From CAWDXG01 sp963822115 (lineage in GTDB: Bacteria > Myxococcota_A > Polyangia > Polyangiales > Polyangiaceae), in NCBI GenBank assembly GCA_963822115.1, contig CAWGGM010000011.1, positions 310,001 to 374,000 of the forward strand: a stretch of 64,000 nucleotides of DNA, given 5' to 3'. Below the pieces are notes generated by a model, which saw only the letters and a program-made list of their open reading frames with translations, was not told the DNA's origin and made no database searches. Positions 24,229 through 32,134 of the stretch are shown here, in pieces. Both the position numbers and the translations under genes were made by a program. Positions within the stretch are counted from its first letter, which is position 1. Each line of letters opens with the position of its first letter.

Positions 24229-25250
24229 AGCGCTGGCTCAATCTCGCGACGCTCGCCAAGCGCCAGCCCAGAGTCGGGCTGACGCCGGCGGACGTCGTGC
24301 ACCACGAGAACAAGTGGAAGCTACTCCGCTACCGGCGTGCGCCGGATGTGAAGCCGCTCTCCACGCCGATCGTGATGGTGCCGTCGCTCATCAACCGGCA
24401 CTACGTGCTCGACCTGATGCCGGGCAAGAGCATGGTGGAGTACCTGGTGGGGCGCGGGCACGACGTGTTCGTGATCGACTGGGGCACGCCGGGGCCCGAG
24501 GATCGCTTCCTCGACTTCGACACCATCACCGACCGCTACATCGGGCGTGCGCTGTCGGTGGCCAGTCGCAAGGCTGGCACCGCGCGCGCGCACCTGTTCG
24601 GCTATTGCCTCGGCGGCACGCTGACGGCCATCCACGCCGCGGCCCGGCCGGAGCGCGTGGCGACCTTGATGGCGCTGGCTGCGCCCATCGACTTTTCGGA
24701 CGACGGTCTGCTGTCGACCTGGACGCGCACGAAGAGCTTCGATCTGGAGGCGCTGGTCTCGGCGTTCGGCAACGTCCCGTGGCAGCTGATGCAGGCGTCG
24801 TTCCACATGCTCAGGCCGACCCTGAATCTCTCCAAGTCGGTGCACCTGCTCGACCGGGCCTGGGACGACCAGTTCCTCGATGGCTTCCTCGCGCTGGAAA
24901 AGTGGGGCAACGACAACGTGTCGTTTCCGGGCGAGTGCTACCGCCGCTACATCCAGGAGCTGTACCGCGACAACGCGCTCGTCGCCGGGAGCTTCACGCT
25001 GTCCGGTCGTCCAGCGCGACTCGAGAACATCCGCTGCCCGACGCTGGCGGTCACCTTCGAGCATGACAACATCGTCCCCTGGAAGAGCGCGGCGGCGCTC
25101 GTCGAGCATGCCGGCGCCGAGGACAAGGACCGGCTGCATCTTGCCGGCGGCCACGTCGGAGCTGTGGTCTCGCGCAAAGCCTCGAAGGGGCTTTGGCCGA
25201 CGCTTTCGAAATGGTGGAGCGAGCGGGATGCGCTCGGCACCTCTGCCTGA
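24225..25250 (+). CDS. phaC: Short PHA synthase (class III-like PhaC), copy 2
   Basis: This 341-aa PhaC has nucleophile Cys128 in GYCLGG, Asp281 (EHDN) and His310 (GGHVGAV), with PSLINRHYVLDL and FPGECYRRY signatures. It is clearly related to copy 1 but has a different N-terminus (~45 residues before the core against ~30) and many substitutions, so it is an old duplication or separate acquisition and not a recent copy. It is the last gene of the rightward operon, translationally coupled to the acyl-CoA ligase. The pairing with a ligase suggests a synthase fed by free acids, while copy 1 sits with an SDR that would feed it from acetoacetyl-CoA (inference). Confidence 0.93.
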   Translation: MKRWLNLATLAKRQPRVGLTPADVVHHENKWKLLRYRRAPDVKPLSTPIVMVPSLINRHYVLDLMPGKSMVEYLVGRGHDVFVIDWGTPGPEDRFLDFDTITDRYIGRALSVASRKAGTARAHLFGYCLGGTLTAIHAAARPERVATLMALAAPIDFSDDGLLSTWTRTKSFDLEALVSAFGNVPWQLMQASFHMLRPTLNLSKSVHLLDRAWDDQFLDGFLALEKWGNDNVSFPGECYRRYIQELYRDNALVAGSFTLSGRPARLENIRCPTLAVTFEHDNIVPWKSAAALVEHAGAEDKDRLHLAGGHVGAVVSRKASKGLWPTLSKWWSERDALGTSA

Positions 25251-25260
25251 GCGTCCGGAT

Positions 25261-25653
25261 CTAGTTGTCGGGTTCCCAGGGTAGCGTCATCAGAAACGCG
25301 GTCGCCGTCAGTGCCTGGACGTCGTGGCGGATGCCGGGGTCGAGCGACATCAAGCGGCCGGCGCTCTGGTCGACGGGGCGATCGGGAAGGTCGATCCGGA
25401 TGCGTCCGGAGAGCACCTGGATAGAGAGCGGCTCGTGCACGCAATGCTCGGCCAGGCACCGTCCGCGCGCGAGCGCGACCAGCACAATGCGCATCGTTGG
25501 CGTTTTGACAAGCGTGCGGCCCGCGTGACCGTGCTCGAGATACTGCGGGCTGCTGCGTAGGCTCTCGATCTGGCGCGCCAGATCGAAGGTCCCGTCATGT
25601 GCGGGCGGGTGGGGTTGGTTACGGCCGCTTTCGACCGTCTGGATCTGCGTCAT
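25261..25653 (-). CDS. Cupin-domain protein
   Basis: This 130-aa single-domain cupin starts at an ATG with GGAGG eight nt upstream. The beta-barrel core is visible: LVALARGRCLAEHCVHEPLSIQVLSG (His and Glu positions of motif 1), GRLMSLDPGIRHDVQAL (motif 2 with His) and FLMTLPW. The residues fit a metal-binding pocket in part only. Such small cupins act as sensors or as enzymes on small molecules, and the role here is unknown. It converges with the PHA operon (10 bp between stops) and reads in the same direction as the OmpA-like gene upstream, with 178 bp between. Confidence 0.82.
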   Translation of the reverse strand: MTQIQTVESGRNQPHPPAHDGTFDLARQIESLRSSPQYLEHGHAGRTLVKTPTMRIVLVALARGRCLAEHCVHEPLSIQVLSGRIRIDLPDRPVDQSAGRLMSLDPGIRHDVQALTATAFLMTLPWEPDN

Positions 25654-25831
25654 GTGTCATTCCTCCACGGAGTGGCGGAGCCGCACGCTGCGGCATCCGC
25701 CCGGGGCGTCGTTTGCGCCTCTCCAGCGGGTAGATGCATGAATCGCACCATCCTGCGGCGCGGTAGCGCGCGCACCGCCGCCGTCGCGGGACGCGAGGTC
25801 CGCGCCGCGTGTTTCCGCCCGGAGCCCGTCG

Positions 25832-26644
25832 CTACAGGAGCGACTTCAGATCGAGCATCTCCTCGACGTTCGGCATCAGAACCAGCTCGACGCGGCGGTT
25901 CTTGGCGCGGCCGGCCGGGGTCGCGTTGCTGGCGATAGGATCGGTGGAGCCGTAGCCGGAGGCGCTCCAGTGTTTCGGGTTCAGGCCGCCGCCTGGATCC
26001 TTCTTCGCGTCGGTCGGCGTGATCAGGAACACGAGCACCTGGCGCGCGCGCATGAGCGACAGTCCCCAGTTGTCGTGGAAATCGCCGGCGTGCTTCTTGA
26101 GCGGCTGGTTGTCGGTGTGGCCGGCGACCTGGTACTGGCGCTTGCTCAGCGAGGGATCGCTGCGGATCACCTCGGCGACCTTGAGCAGGATGTTCTGGCC
26201 CTTCTTGCGCAGCTTGTCGCTGCCCGAAGAGAACAGCACGTCGCCGGGAAGCGAGATGACCATGCGGTTGTTCCGGATCTTCACGTCCAGGCCGAGGCTG
26301 GTGAGCTTCTGCAGCTTCTTGCGCAGCATCTCGAAGCGCTGTTTGATGCGCTCGAGGGTTTCGGCGCGCTGCTTGTACTCCGCCAGCGCGGCCTTCATCT
26401 GCGCGACGCTCTGCGAGAGCTGCTGCTTCTCGGTGCCCGCCGCGCTGAGCTTCACGCCCATCTTCTCGAGCTCGCCGGTGAGATCCTTGACCTTGCCCTG
26501 GGCCTTGTCGAGCTCCGTCTGGAGCTCCGTGTTCTTCTGCGACAGCGCGTTGTACTTGGCCAGCTGGGCCTGCCACTCATCTTCGGAATGGCCGCAGCCG
26601 ATCACGAGCACCAGCGGCAACAGGATCAATAGACGCTTCCACAC
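25832..26644 (-). CDS. OmpA-like peptidoglycan-binding lipoprotein with coiled coil
   Basis: This 270-aa protein starts at a GTG 6 nt after GGAGG; the longer frame upstream overlaps the neighbouring membrane gene. The signal peptide ends LVIGC (Cys17). A coiled coil (~25-125, Lys/Glu/Gln-rich) follows, then an OmpA C-terminal domain (~130-265) with VLFSSGSDKL, GHTDNQPL, N-WGLSLMRA-VL and NRRVEL, the residues that hold diaminopimelate in this family. It probably links the outer membrane to the cell wall. A long coiled-coil stalk is common in myxobacterial and MotB-like relatives. Confidence 0.92.
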   Translation of the reverse strand: MWKRLLILLPLVLVIGCGHSEDEWQAQLAKYNALSQKNTELQTELDKAQGKVKDLTGELEKMGVKLSAAGTEKQQLSQSVAQMKAALAEYKQRAETLERIKQRFEMLRKKLQKLTSLGLDVKIRNNRMVISLPGDVLFSSGSDKLRKKGQNILLKVAEVIRSDPSLSKRQYQVAGHTDNQPLKKHAGDFHDNWGLSLMRARQVLVFLITPTDAKKDPGGGLNPKHWSASGYGSTDPIASNATPAGRAKNRRVELVLMPNVEEMLDLKSLL

Positions 26645-26753
26645 GGTCGGCCTCCTTCTCGTCAGCCGCCGCAACATGCCAGAAAACGCCCGATGGGGCG
26701 AGGCGGGAAGCACGGCCGCGGATTGTCGGCCCGAAGCGCCGGGGGAACAACAC

Positions 26754-27869
26754 TTACGTCGGTTCGTCTTCGTCGTCTTCTTCGAGCGTGCTCTTGGTGC
26801 GGCGCGGGCGGACCAGGTCCTTGGCTGTCTCGCGGACGAGCTGTCCCATCGTCGTGCTGCCGGAAGCGCCCCGCGTCGCACCCAGCGTGTCGGCCACGAA
26901 CGCGCCGCGCTTCCCCATGGGACGCGGCGGGCCTATCGTGGTGTCCATACGCGTCTGTCGTTCGAGCTCGGCGTTGATCTCGGCGCCGAGCAGGATTGCG
27001 ATGCCGGACACGTAGAACCACAGAAGCAGAACGATGATGGCGCCAAGCGCGCCGTAGGTGTGGCTGAAGCGTCCGAAGTTTTCCACGTACAGCGAGAGCA
27101 GGTACGACGCGCCTAGCCAGATTGCCGTGGTCAGCGTCGCACCTGGAATCACCCAGGACCAGCGCGCGAGTGTGCGGTTCGGCGCGTAGCGATACAGGAT
27201 GGCAAGGCCGAGCATCACAGAGACTGCCAGGGCCGGCCAGCGCAGCAGCGAGAACACCCAGCGGGCCTCGTCGGCGAGTCCGAGAGGGCGCATCAGTCCG
27301 GGGACCACCGCGAGCAGCGCTACCGCGAAGGTGACGAACAGCGATGCGCCGATTGCGAAGCCGAGCGCCAGCAGGCGTTGGCGCAGGATGCCGCGCGTCT
27401 CGCGCTCGTCGTAGGCAGTGGTGATGCCGTCGATCAGGCCCAGGACGCCGCTCGATGCGCTGATCAGCGAAAACACGATGCTGCCGATCAAGCCGAGCGT
27501 GAGCCCGGTGCCGGACGTGCCGGCGATACGCTGCAGTTCCTTGAGGATCAGCTCGCGAGCGGTCTCGGGGACCGCGGCGGTCAGACGTGCGACCCAGCCT
27601 GCGATCTGGTGTGGATCGGCGAGCAGGCCGTACAGCGAGATGACGGCGACCAGAGCGGGGAACAGCGCCAGCGTGGCGTAGAAGGCCACGCTGGCGGCCA
27701 GCATGGGTACGTGGTCGTCGGACAGCTCCGCGCCCACCCGCCACACCACGTCCAGCCAACCTCGCGGCGGAATGCCGAGTGGCGTGCGCGCATCGCGGCC
27801 AGCACGATCGCGCTGTGGGCGCTCGCGCTTGGCGGGTGTCTCCCGCTCGACCTTGGCCGTATCGCTCAT
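26754..27869 (-). CDS. YihY/BrkB-family inner-membrane protein
   Basis: This 371-aa polytopic protein has about six transmembrane helices between ~50 and ~300, with the characteristic AASVAFYATLALFPALVAV near the first helix and LLLWFYVSGIAILLGAEINAELE near the last. It has a charged N-terminal tail (~1-35) and a long acidic C-terminal tail (~320-371, ending EEDDEDEPT). Formerly called RNase BN, the family has no settled function. It precedes the OmpA-like gene in the same direction, with a 109-bp gap. The start is the ATG at 27869. Confidence 0.92.
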   Translation of the reverse strand: MSDTAKVERETPAKRERPQRDRAGRDARTPLGIPPRGWLDVVWRVGAELSDDHVPMLAASVAFYATLALFPALVAVISLYGLLADPHQIAGWVARLTAAVPETARELILKELQRIAGTSGTGLTLGLIGSIVFSLISASSGVLGLIDGITTAYDERETRGILRQRLLALGFAIGASLFVTFAVALLAVVPGLMRPLGLADEARWVFSLLRWPALAVSVMLGLAILYRYAPNRTLARWSWVIPGATLTTAIWLGASYLLSLYVENFGRFSHTYGALGAIIVLLLWFYVSGIAILLGAEINAELERQTRMDTTIGPPRPMGKRGAFVADTLGATRGASGSTTMGQLVRETAKDLVRPRRTKSTLEEDDEDEPT

Positions 27870-28091
27870 GTCCTCCGCACAATCTGGGGCGGGACGCGGC
27901 GCCTGTCACCGTCGAGGTTTGGGCCATTTGAGCGCTTTCGGGAGGCTGGAAGAACGTCTGGTGGCAACCGAGCGGGTGTCCGCGCCACTGAAAACGTGAC
28001 TTTATCGGGCGTATGACCGCGCGCAGCGGCTTTGCGCGCGGCTCTTGAAATCCGTGCGCGATTCCACTGAGCTAGCGCCACGAGGTGCGGC

Positions 28092-29165
28092 ATGAAGACA
28101 CGAGCTTTTGAACTGGCCGCGGGCTCGGCGCTGCTGATGTGCGCGGCGCTGGGCTGCCACGACGAGAAGAAGGCTGCGGCGAAGGCCGCTCCAAGCGCGG
28201 CCAGACCGGCGGCCAGCGCTCCGGTGGTGGACGACACACCCAAGGGCTGCCAGGCGACAGGCGACAAGCCCGTGCAGATCGGCACGGTGCTCGGAACCGT
28301 CGACGGCTTTGGTCAGGACGGTACGACGCTGTACTACACGTCCTGGCAGCTGTACGGCGGCCGGGGTGACTTCGGCACCATCCGCAAGGACGGTCACGGC
28401 GGCCACACCATGGCGTCCCTCTCGCTCGAGCCCCAGAGCCTCGCGGTCGGCAACAAGAATGTGTACTTCACCTCGGGCATCCGCCTGATGAGCATTCCCA
28501 AGACCGGCGGTGATGCGCACAAGCTGGTGGACGTGTTCTCGTCCAAGAGCATCGCGCTGTACGGCAAGAACATCCTGGGCGTGCCGGGTGACTATGGTCC
28601 CTACGATCGCCTGGCGGAGATCGCGAAGAAGGGCGGCGACGTGACCGAGCTTGCCAGCGGCGATCGTCCCAAGGTGAAGCAGGGGCCGAACGGCTACAGC
28701 CGCGTGTTGACCGACCAGCATGCGGCCTACGTTACCGATTCCGGCAACGGTCGCATCCTGGCTTTCCCGCTTCCCAAGGGAAAGTACAAGGTGGTCGCTT
28801 CGCACCTGAAGAAGCCCTTCGACCTCGCGATGGACGACACCACGCTGTACTTCAGCCTGGCGCTGAAGGGCGAGTTGATGAGCGTGCCGAAGAAGGGCGG
28901 CAAGGCGAAGAAACTCGCATCGGGACTGGTGAAGAATGCGCTCATAGCCGGCGACGCGAATGGCCTGTACGCGCCGTTGGCGGGCAAGGCGGACGACGAC
29001 CCGCAGGCGCTCTCCGAGATCTCCACCGAGGATGGCAGCGTCAAGCCCTTTGCCATCGTGCCGGCTCTGCAGACCGTTTCCGCTATCGCGGTCGACAAGG
29101 CCTGCGTGTACTGGGTGGTGCGGCAGGACGCGACGAAGAGCGTGGTGTACGCGCGGAAGCGCTAG
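28092..29165 (+). CDS. Propeller-type lipoprotein
   Basis: This 357-aa protein has a signal peptide ending CAALGC and a short Lys/Ala/Pro linker. Repeated blades follow with the pattern (L/V)YYT-x(n)-I-KxGG, for example VYFTSGIRLMSIPKTGGD and LYFSLALKGELMSVPKKGG. These repeats form a beta-propeller common in myxobacterial surface lipoproteins. The start ATG follows GAGGTG. The 222-bp gap to the divergent YihY gene holds the promoters of both. It converges with the GDPD-like gene, with 23 bp between stops. Function is unknown. Confidence 0.85.
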   Translation: MKTRAFELAAGSALLMCAALGCHDEKKAAAKAAPSAARPAASAPVVDDTPKGCQATGDKPVQIGTVLGTVDGFGQDGTTLYYTSWQLYGGRGDFGTIRKDGHGGHTMASLSLEPQSLAVGNKNVYFTSGIRLMSIPKTGGDAHKLVDVFSSKSIALYGKNILGVPGDYGPYDRLAEIAKKGGDVTELASGDRPKVKQGPNGYSRVLTDQHAAYVTDSGNGRILAFPLPKGKYKVVASHLKKPFDLAMDDTTLYFSLALKGELMSVPKKGGKAKKLASGLVKNALIAGDANGLYAPLAGKADDDPQALSEISTEDGSVKPFAIVPALQTVSAIAVDKACVYWVVRQDATKSVVYARKR

Positions 29166-29188
29166 CCTGCCTTGGGGTCGTCGGTCGC

Positions 29189-30331
29189 TCAGGGCGGCGA
29201 GACGCCGCGGCTCTTGTTCACGACGATGCGCGCCTGGACGCCGTTGGCGGCGGACTGCGACGACACCACGTCGTAGCCGCTTTCGAACAGCTTCTGCAGG
29301 TCCGCCTCCGTGGGCGCGGCGGCGTTGGTGTACGTGAACGAGCGGACGCCCGCCGGGTGCAGCCGCGTGGGCGTGAGCGACGAGACATCGACGCTGGGGT
29401 CGAACTCGTACATGAAGGCGCGAGGGTTCTTGATGGTGTTCAGCAGCGTGTCGACCTCGGATACATTGGTGCCGATGTCCATCAGGTAGTACACGCTGTC
29501 CGAGCCCTGGATGGTCGGGATCAGGTTCTGGAGGTCGGACGTGGAGATCTCGAGGAAGGCGAAGTCCTCCGCGTGGTCCGCGTGCACTTCCTGGATGGTG
29601 CGCGCGATGTCGGTGCTGAGCTTGACCGTGAGCTCCACGACCATCTTGCCGCGCAGGTAGTTCAGCACGTCGTCGAGGCGCTGGAACTTCTCGGTGAGCG
29701 ACGGGAAGCGGTGGCACGACGTGACCTCGGCCGCCGTCATGTCCTCGATCTTCTTGCCGCTGCAGTCGATCGACTCGTAGGTCTGGATGGGGCTCGAGTG
29801 CGAGATGACCGGTACGTTGTCCTTGGTGACGCGCACGTCGATCTTCACGCCGTCGCAGCCATCCGCGTAGGCCGCTGCGAGCGCGGCGTTGGAGTCGTAG
29901 GGCGCGCCGGTCAGGCTCCAGGCGCCGCCGTGGGCGACCGCGAACACGCGCGGGCAGGTCGGGTCGGTCCAGCAGACCGCGAGCGAGTTCCGGTACGTGC
30001 CGCCGGGCGTGCCGCCCTCGCTGGATGCGCCAGCGCTGCCTCCGCTCCCGCCTGCGTCGCCCGCGGCGCCACCGGCCGCGGCGTCGCTCGACGCGCCTCC
30101 TGCGCTGGCATCGCTGGTCGCGCCCCCGGCCGCTGCGTCGCTCGACGCGCCGCCCGCGCTGGCATCGCTTGCCGCGCCCCCGGCCGCTGCGTCGCTGGAT
30201 GCGCCGCCAAAGCCACTGCCCGTAGTGCCACCAGCTCCGCCGCTCGTCGCGCCGCCGCTGCCGGCCGTCGATCCACCGCTACTGCACGCGGCGGTGCACG
30301 CGACGAGCAAAGCGACAAGACCCACACGCAT
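29189..30331 (-). CDS. GDPD/PLC-like lipoprotein with altered active site
   Basis: This 380-aa protein has a signal peptide ending CTAAC (Cys16). A long linker includes six 9-residue repeats of the GGASSDAAA type (42-95), followed by a TIM-barrel-like domain related to glycerophosphodiester phosphodiesterases: AVAHGGAW (His134), DGCDGVKIDVRVTKDNVPVISH (Asp165, His178). In active GDPDs the first motif is HRG and the metal site is E-x-D-x(n)-H-D. Here Arg is Gly135, Glu is Lys163 and the residue after His178 is Ser. The fold is probably kept while the metal site is not, so the protein may be a binding protein, or an enzyme of the metal-free PI-PLC type. The export signal places it at the cell surface or periplasm. 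Confidence 0.78.
   Translation of the reverse strand: MRVGLVALLVACTAACSSGGSTAGSGGATSGGAGGTTGSGFGGASSDAAAGGAASDASAGGASSDAAAGGATSDASAGGASSDAAAGGAAGDAGGSGGSAGASSEGGTPGGTYRNSLAVCWTDPTCPRVFAVAHGGAWSLTGAPYDSNAALAAAYADGCDGVKIDVRVTKDNVPVISHSSPIQTYESIDCSGKKIEDMTAAEVTSCHRFPSLTEKFQRLDDVLNYLRGKMVVELTVKLSTDIARTIQEVHADHAEDFAFLEISTSDLQNLIPTIQGSDSVYYLMDIGTNVSEVDTLLNTIKNPRAFMYEFDPSVDVSSLTPTRLHPAGVRSFTYTNAAAPTEADLQKLFESGYDVVSSQSAANGVQARIVVNKSRGVSPP
30047..30208 (-). repeat. 27-bp tandem repeat inside the GDPD-like gene
   Basis: Six 27-bp units encode nine-residue repeats (GG-A-x-S-D-A-x-A; residues 42-95) in the linker between the lipid anchor and the catalytic-type domain. Such arrays change length easily by slippage. 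Confidence 0.85.
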
Positions 30332-30395
30332 GTCGCAAGACTACCACGCACTCCGAAGGCTCATGGCGCGCTGCGTCGAGCGGCGATCCGCGCAA

Positions 30396-30557
30396 TCAGT
30401 GCATTGCCGCCCACAGGATACCGAGCAACGCTGCGGTTCCGCCCAGCAAGATGAGGGTGGCCGCCCAGCGCTTGCGGGCGCGTTCCTGGTTGATGCGGTG
30501 CGCAGCCTTGTCGATCTGCACTTCGAGTGCAGCCGGTAGATAGATCACGGTTGCCAT
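30396..30557 (-). CDS. Small tail-anchored membrane protein
   Basis: This 53-aa protein starts at the ATG after AAGGGGG (5 nt spacing). The first ~28 residues are charged and helical (LEVQIDKAAHRINQERARKRW), and the last ~20 form one hydrophobic helix (ATLILLGGTAALLGILWAAMH). That gives an N-in, tail-anchored layout. I know no family. The good ribosome site and clean topology support it as a real gene. It is divergent from the NlpC/P60-like gene (149 bp between) and follows in direction into the GDPD-like gene. Confidence 0.6.
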   Translation of the reverse strand: MATVIYLPAALEVQIDKAAHRINQERARKRWAATLILLGGTAALLGILWAAMH

Positions 30558-30706
30558 CGTTCCCCCTTGTAGGTGTGCGGAGCACATCGCGTGCCAAGTT
30601 CCGCGTTGGGGCCCGGTCGCCGGCCGGGGTGCGCGTTGCCGAGCTCGAGCGCGAGGACGTTTGACGCCGGAAACGCCCGGAGCGACCCTTGATGGCGGAG
30701 GACTCC

Positions 30707-31987
30707 ATGCGATTTGCCGGATCCGTATCGTGCATGCTGCTGGCCGCGGTTCTGGTCTCGGGCTGCGGTGGTGCGCCCGACACGGGGAACGAGGACTTCG
30801 GGACTGCGCGCGAGCCCTACAGCGCGCCGGTCTCGGCCTGCACCAAGGCTGCCATCCGCGCGGGTGCGCCGGACTCCGCCCAGGGCATGCTCGACCGTGC
30901 GTACGTGTGGATCAACAACAAGATCATGTACTGCCAGTGCGTCGAGACCGGCACCAGTGGCTATCGCGCCGACTGCTCGGGCTACGTCTCGTACATCTGG
31001 AACCAGGCGAAGCCCGGCAACACCACCTCCAGGTTCCCGAACGGGCCGTACGACAATGGTCACGCCAAGGCGATCACCTGGTCGCAGCTGACGATTGGAG
31101 ATGCGCTCAACTACTCGGGCAACCTCTCGACAGGGTCCGGACACGTGATGCTGTTCGCCGGCTGGGTGAACAGCGCGCACACCAAGCTCTGCTCGATCGA
31201 AGAGAGCCACTCCGGGACGCCCGCGCACATCGGCCAACACTCGCTCAGCGATCCCGGCAGCTGGTGGCTCGGCTCGGGAACCTTCAAGGACATCTTCCAG
31301 CCGATCCGCAAGACCGGCTACGTGCCCAACGACCTGCCGAAGGGCTACCTGGACAGCGCCGGATGCAGCGCCATCAAGGGCTGGTCGCAGGACCCCGACA
31401 CGCCGAAGAAGGCCATCTCCGTGCAGCTCTTCTTCGACGGCAAGGCAGGCGCGTCGGGCACGACCAAGGTCACGACCACGGCAAACGTCACGCGTCAGGA
31501 CCTGTGCGGCCCGCTCGGCTCGTGCAACCACGGCTTCTCGGTCGCGCCGCCGAGCAAGCTGCTCGATGGTCAGTCGCACAGCGTGTACGCCTACGGTATC
31601 GACAGCACCACCGGGAAGAGATCGCTGCTCAAGAGCACGCCGAAGACGCTGAAGTGCGCTCCGCCGTCGACGGGCACAGGGGGCTCGACCGGCGTCGGCG
31701 GTGCAGGCGGCGCGAGCAACAGCGACGCTGGCGCCATGGGCGGTGCGAGCAACAACGACGGCGGAGCCACGGGAGGCGCGAGCTGGGTCGATGGCGGAGC
31801 CGCGGGCGGTGCAGCTGGCGTGGGCGGAAGCGGCACGCCCGGCGAGCAGAGCCGCGTCATGAGCGGCGCTTCCGGCAGTTGCAGCGTGGGCAGCCCGGGT
31901 ACAACGGGCGAGCATGCGCCGCTCTGGGCGCTTGCAGGCCTGCTCGCGCTTGTCGTCGTTCGCCGGCGCGGCGAACGGGCGGCATAG
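30707..31987 (+). CDS. NlpC/P60-like secreted protein with MYXO-CTERM-type tail
   Basis: This 426-aa protein starts at the ATG 5 nt after GGAGG. The signal peptide ends LVSGC (Cys20). A papain-like amidase/endopeptidase core follows with YRADCSGYVSYIW (Cys90) and SGHVMLFAGW (His147), as in NlpC/P60 and CHAP relatives that cut peptidoglycan or amide bonds. A beta-rich domain (~210-320) comes next, then Gly/Ala/Asn repeats (~325-385), and last a MYXO-CTERM-like end: GSCSVG (Cys392), a hydrophobic helix and RRRGER. It has both a lipobox-like N-terminus and a sorting-type C-terminus, which is unusual. It probably acts on cell walls outside the cell. Confidence 0.82.
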   Translation: MRFAGSVSCMLLAAVLVSGCGGAPDTGNEDFGTAREPYSAPVSACTKAAIRAGAPDSAQGMLDRAYVWINNKIMYCQCVETGTSGYRADCSGYVSYIWNQAKPGNTTSRFPNGPYDNGHAKAITWSQLTIGDALNYSGNLSTGSGHVMLFAGWVNSAHTKLCSIEESHSGTPAHIGQHSLSDPGSWWLGSGTFKDIFQPIRKTGYVPNDLPKGYLDSAGCSAIKGWSQDPDTPKKAISVQLFFDGKAGASGTTKVTTTANVTRQDLCGPLGSCNHGFSVAPPSKLLDGQSHSVYAYGIDSTTGKRSLLKSTPKTLKCAPPSTGTGGSTGVGGAGGASNSDAGAMGGASNNDGGATGGASWVDGGAAGGAAGVGGSGTPGEQSRVMSGASGSCSVGSPGTTGEHAPLWALAGLLALVVVRRRGERAA

Positions 31988-31988
31988 T

Positions 31989-32002
31989 CCGGCGCGCGCC
32001 GG
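31989..32002. repeat. Perfect GC palindrome after the NlpC-like gene
   Basis: CCGGCGCGCGCCGG is a 14-bp palindrome immediately after the stop codon. It can fold but has no T-run, so it is at best a factor-dependent or mRNA-end hairpin. Confidence 0.35.
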
Positions 32003-32134
32003 CGATACTCCACGTTCGGCCGTCCAGCCTGCCCGACGCGTGGCGTCGATGCTCGCCAGAAGCCGCCGCGAGGCTTATCACTGCAGCACACCGGCGCACG
32101 GACTGCGCTCAGCACGCTTCGATGGAGGAAGGAT

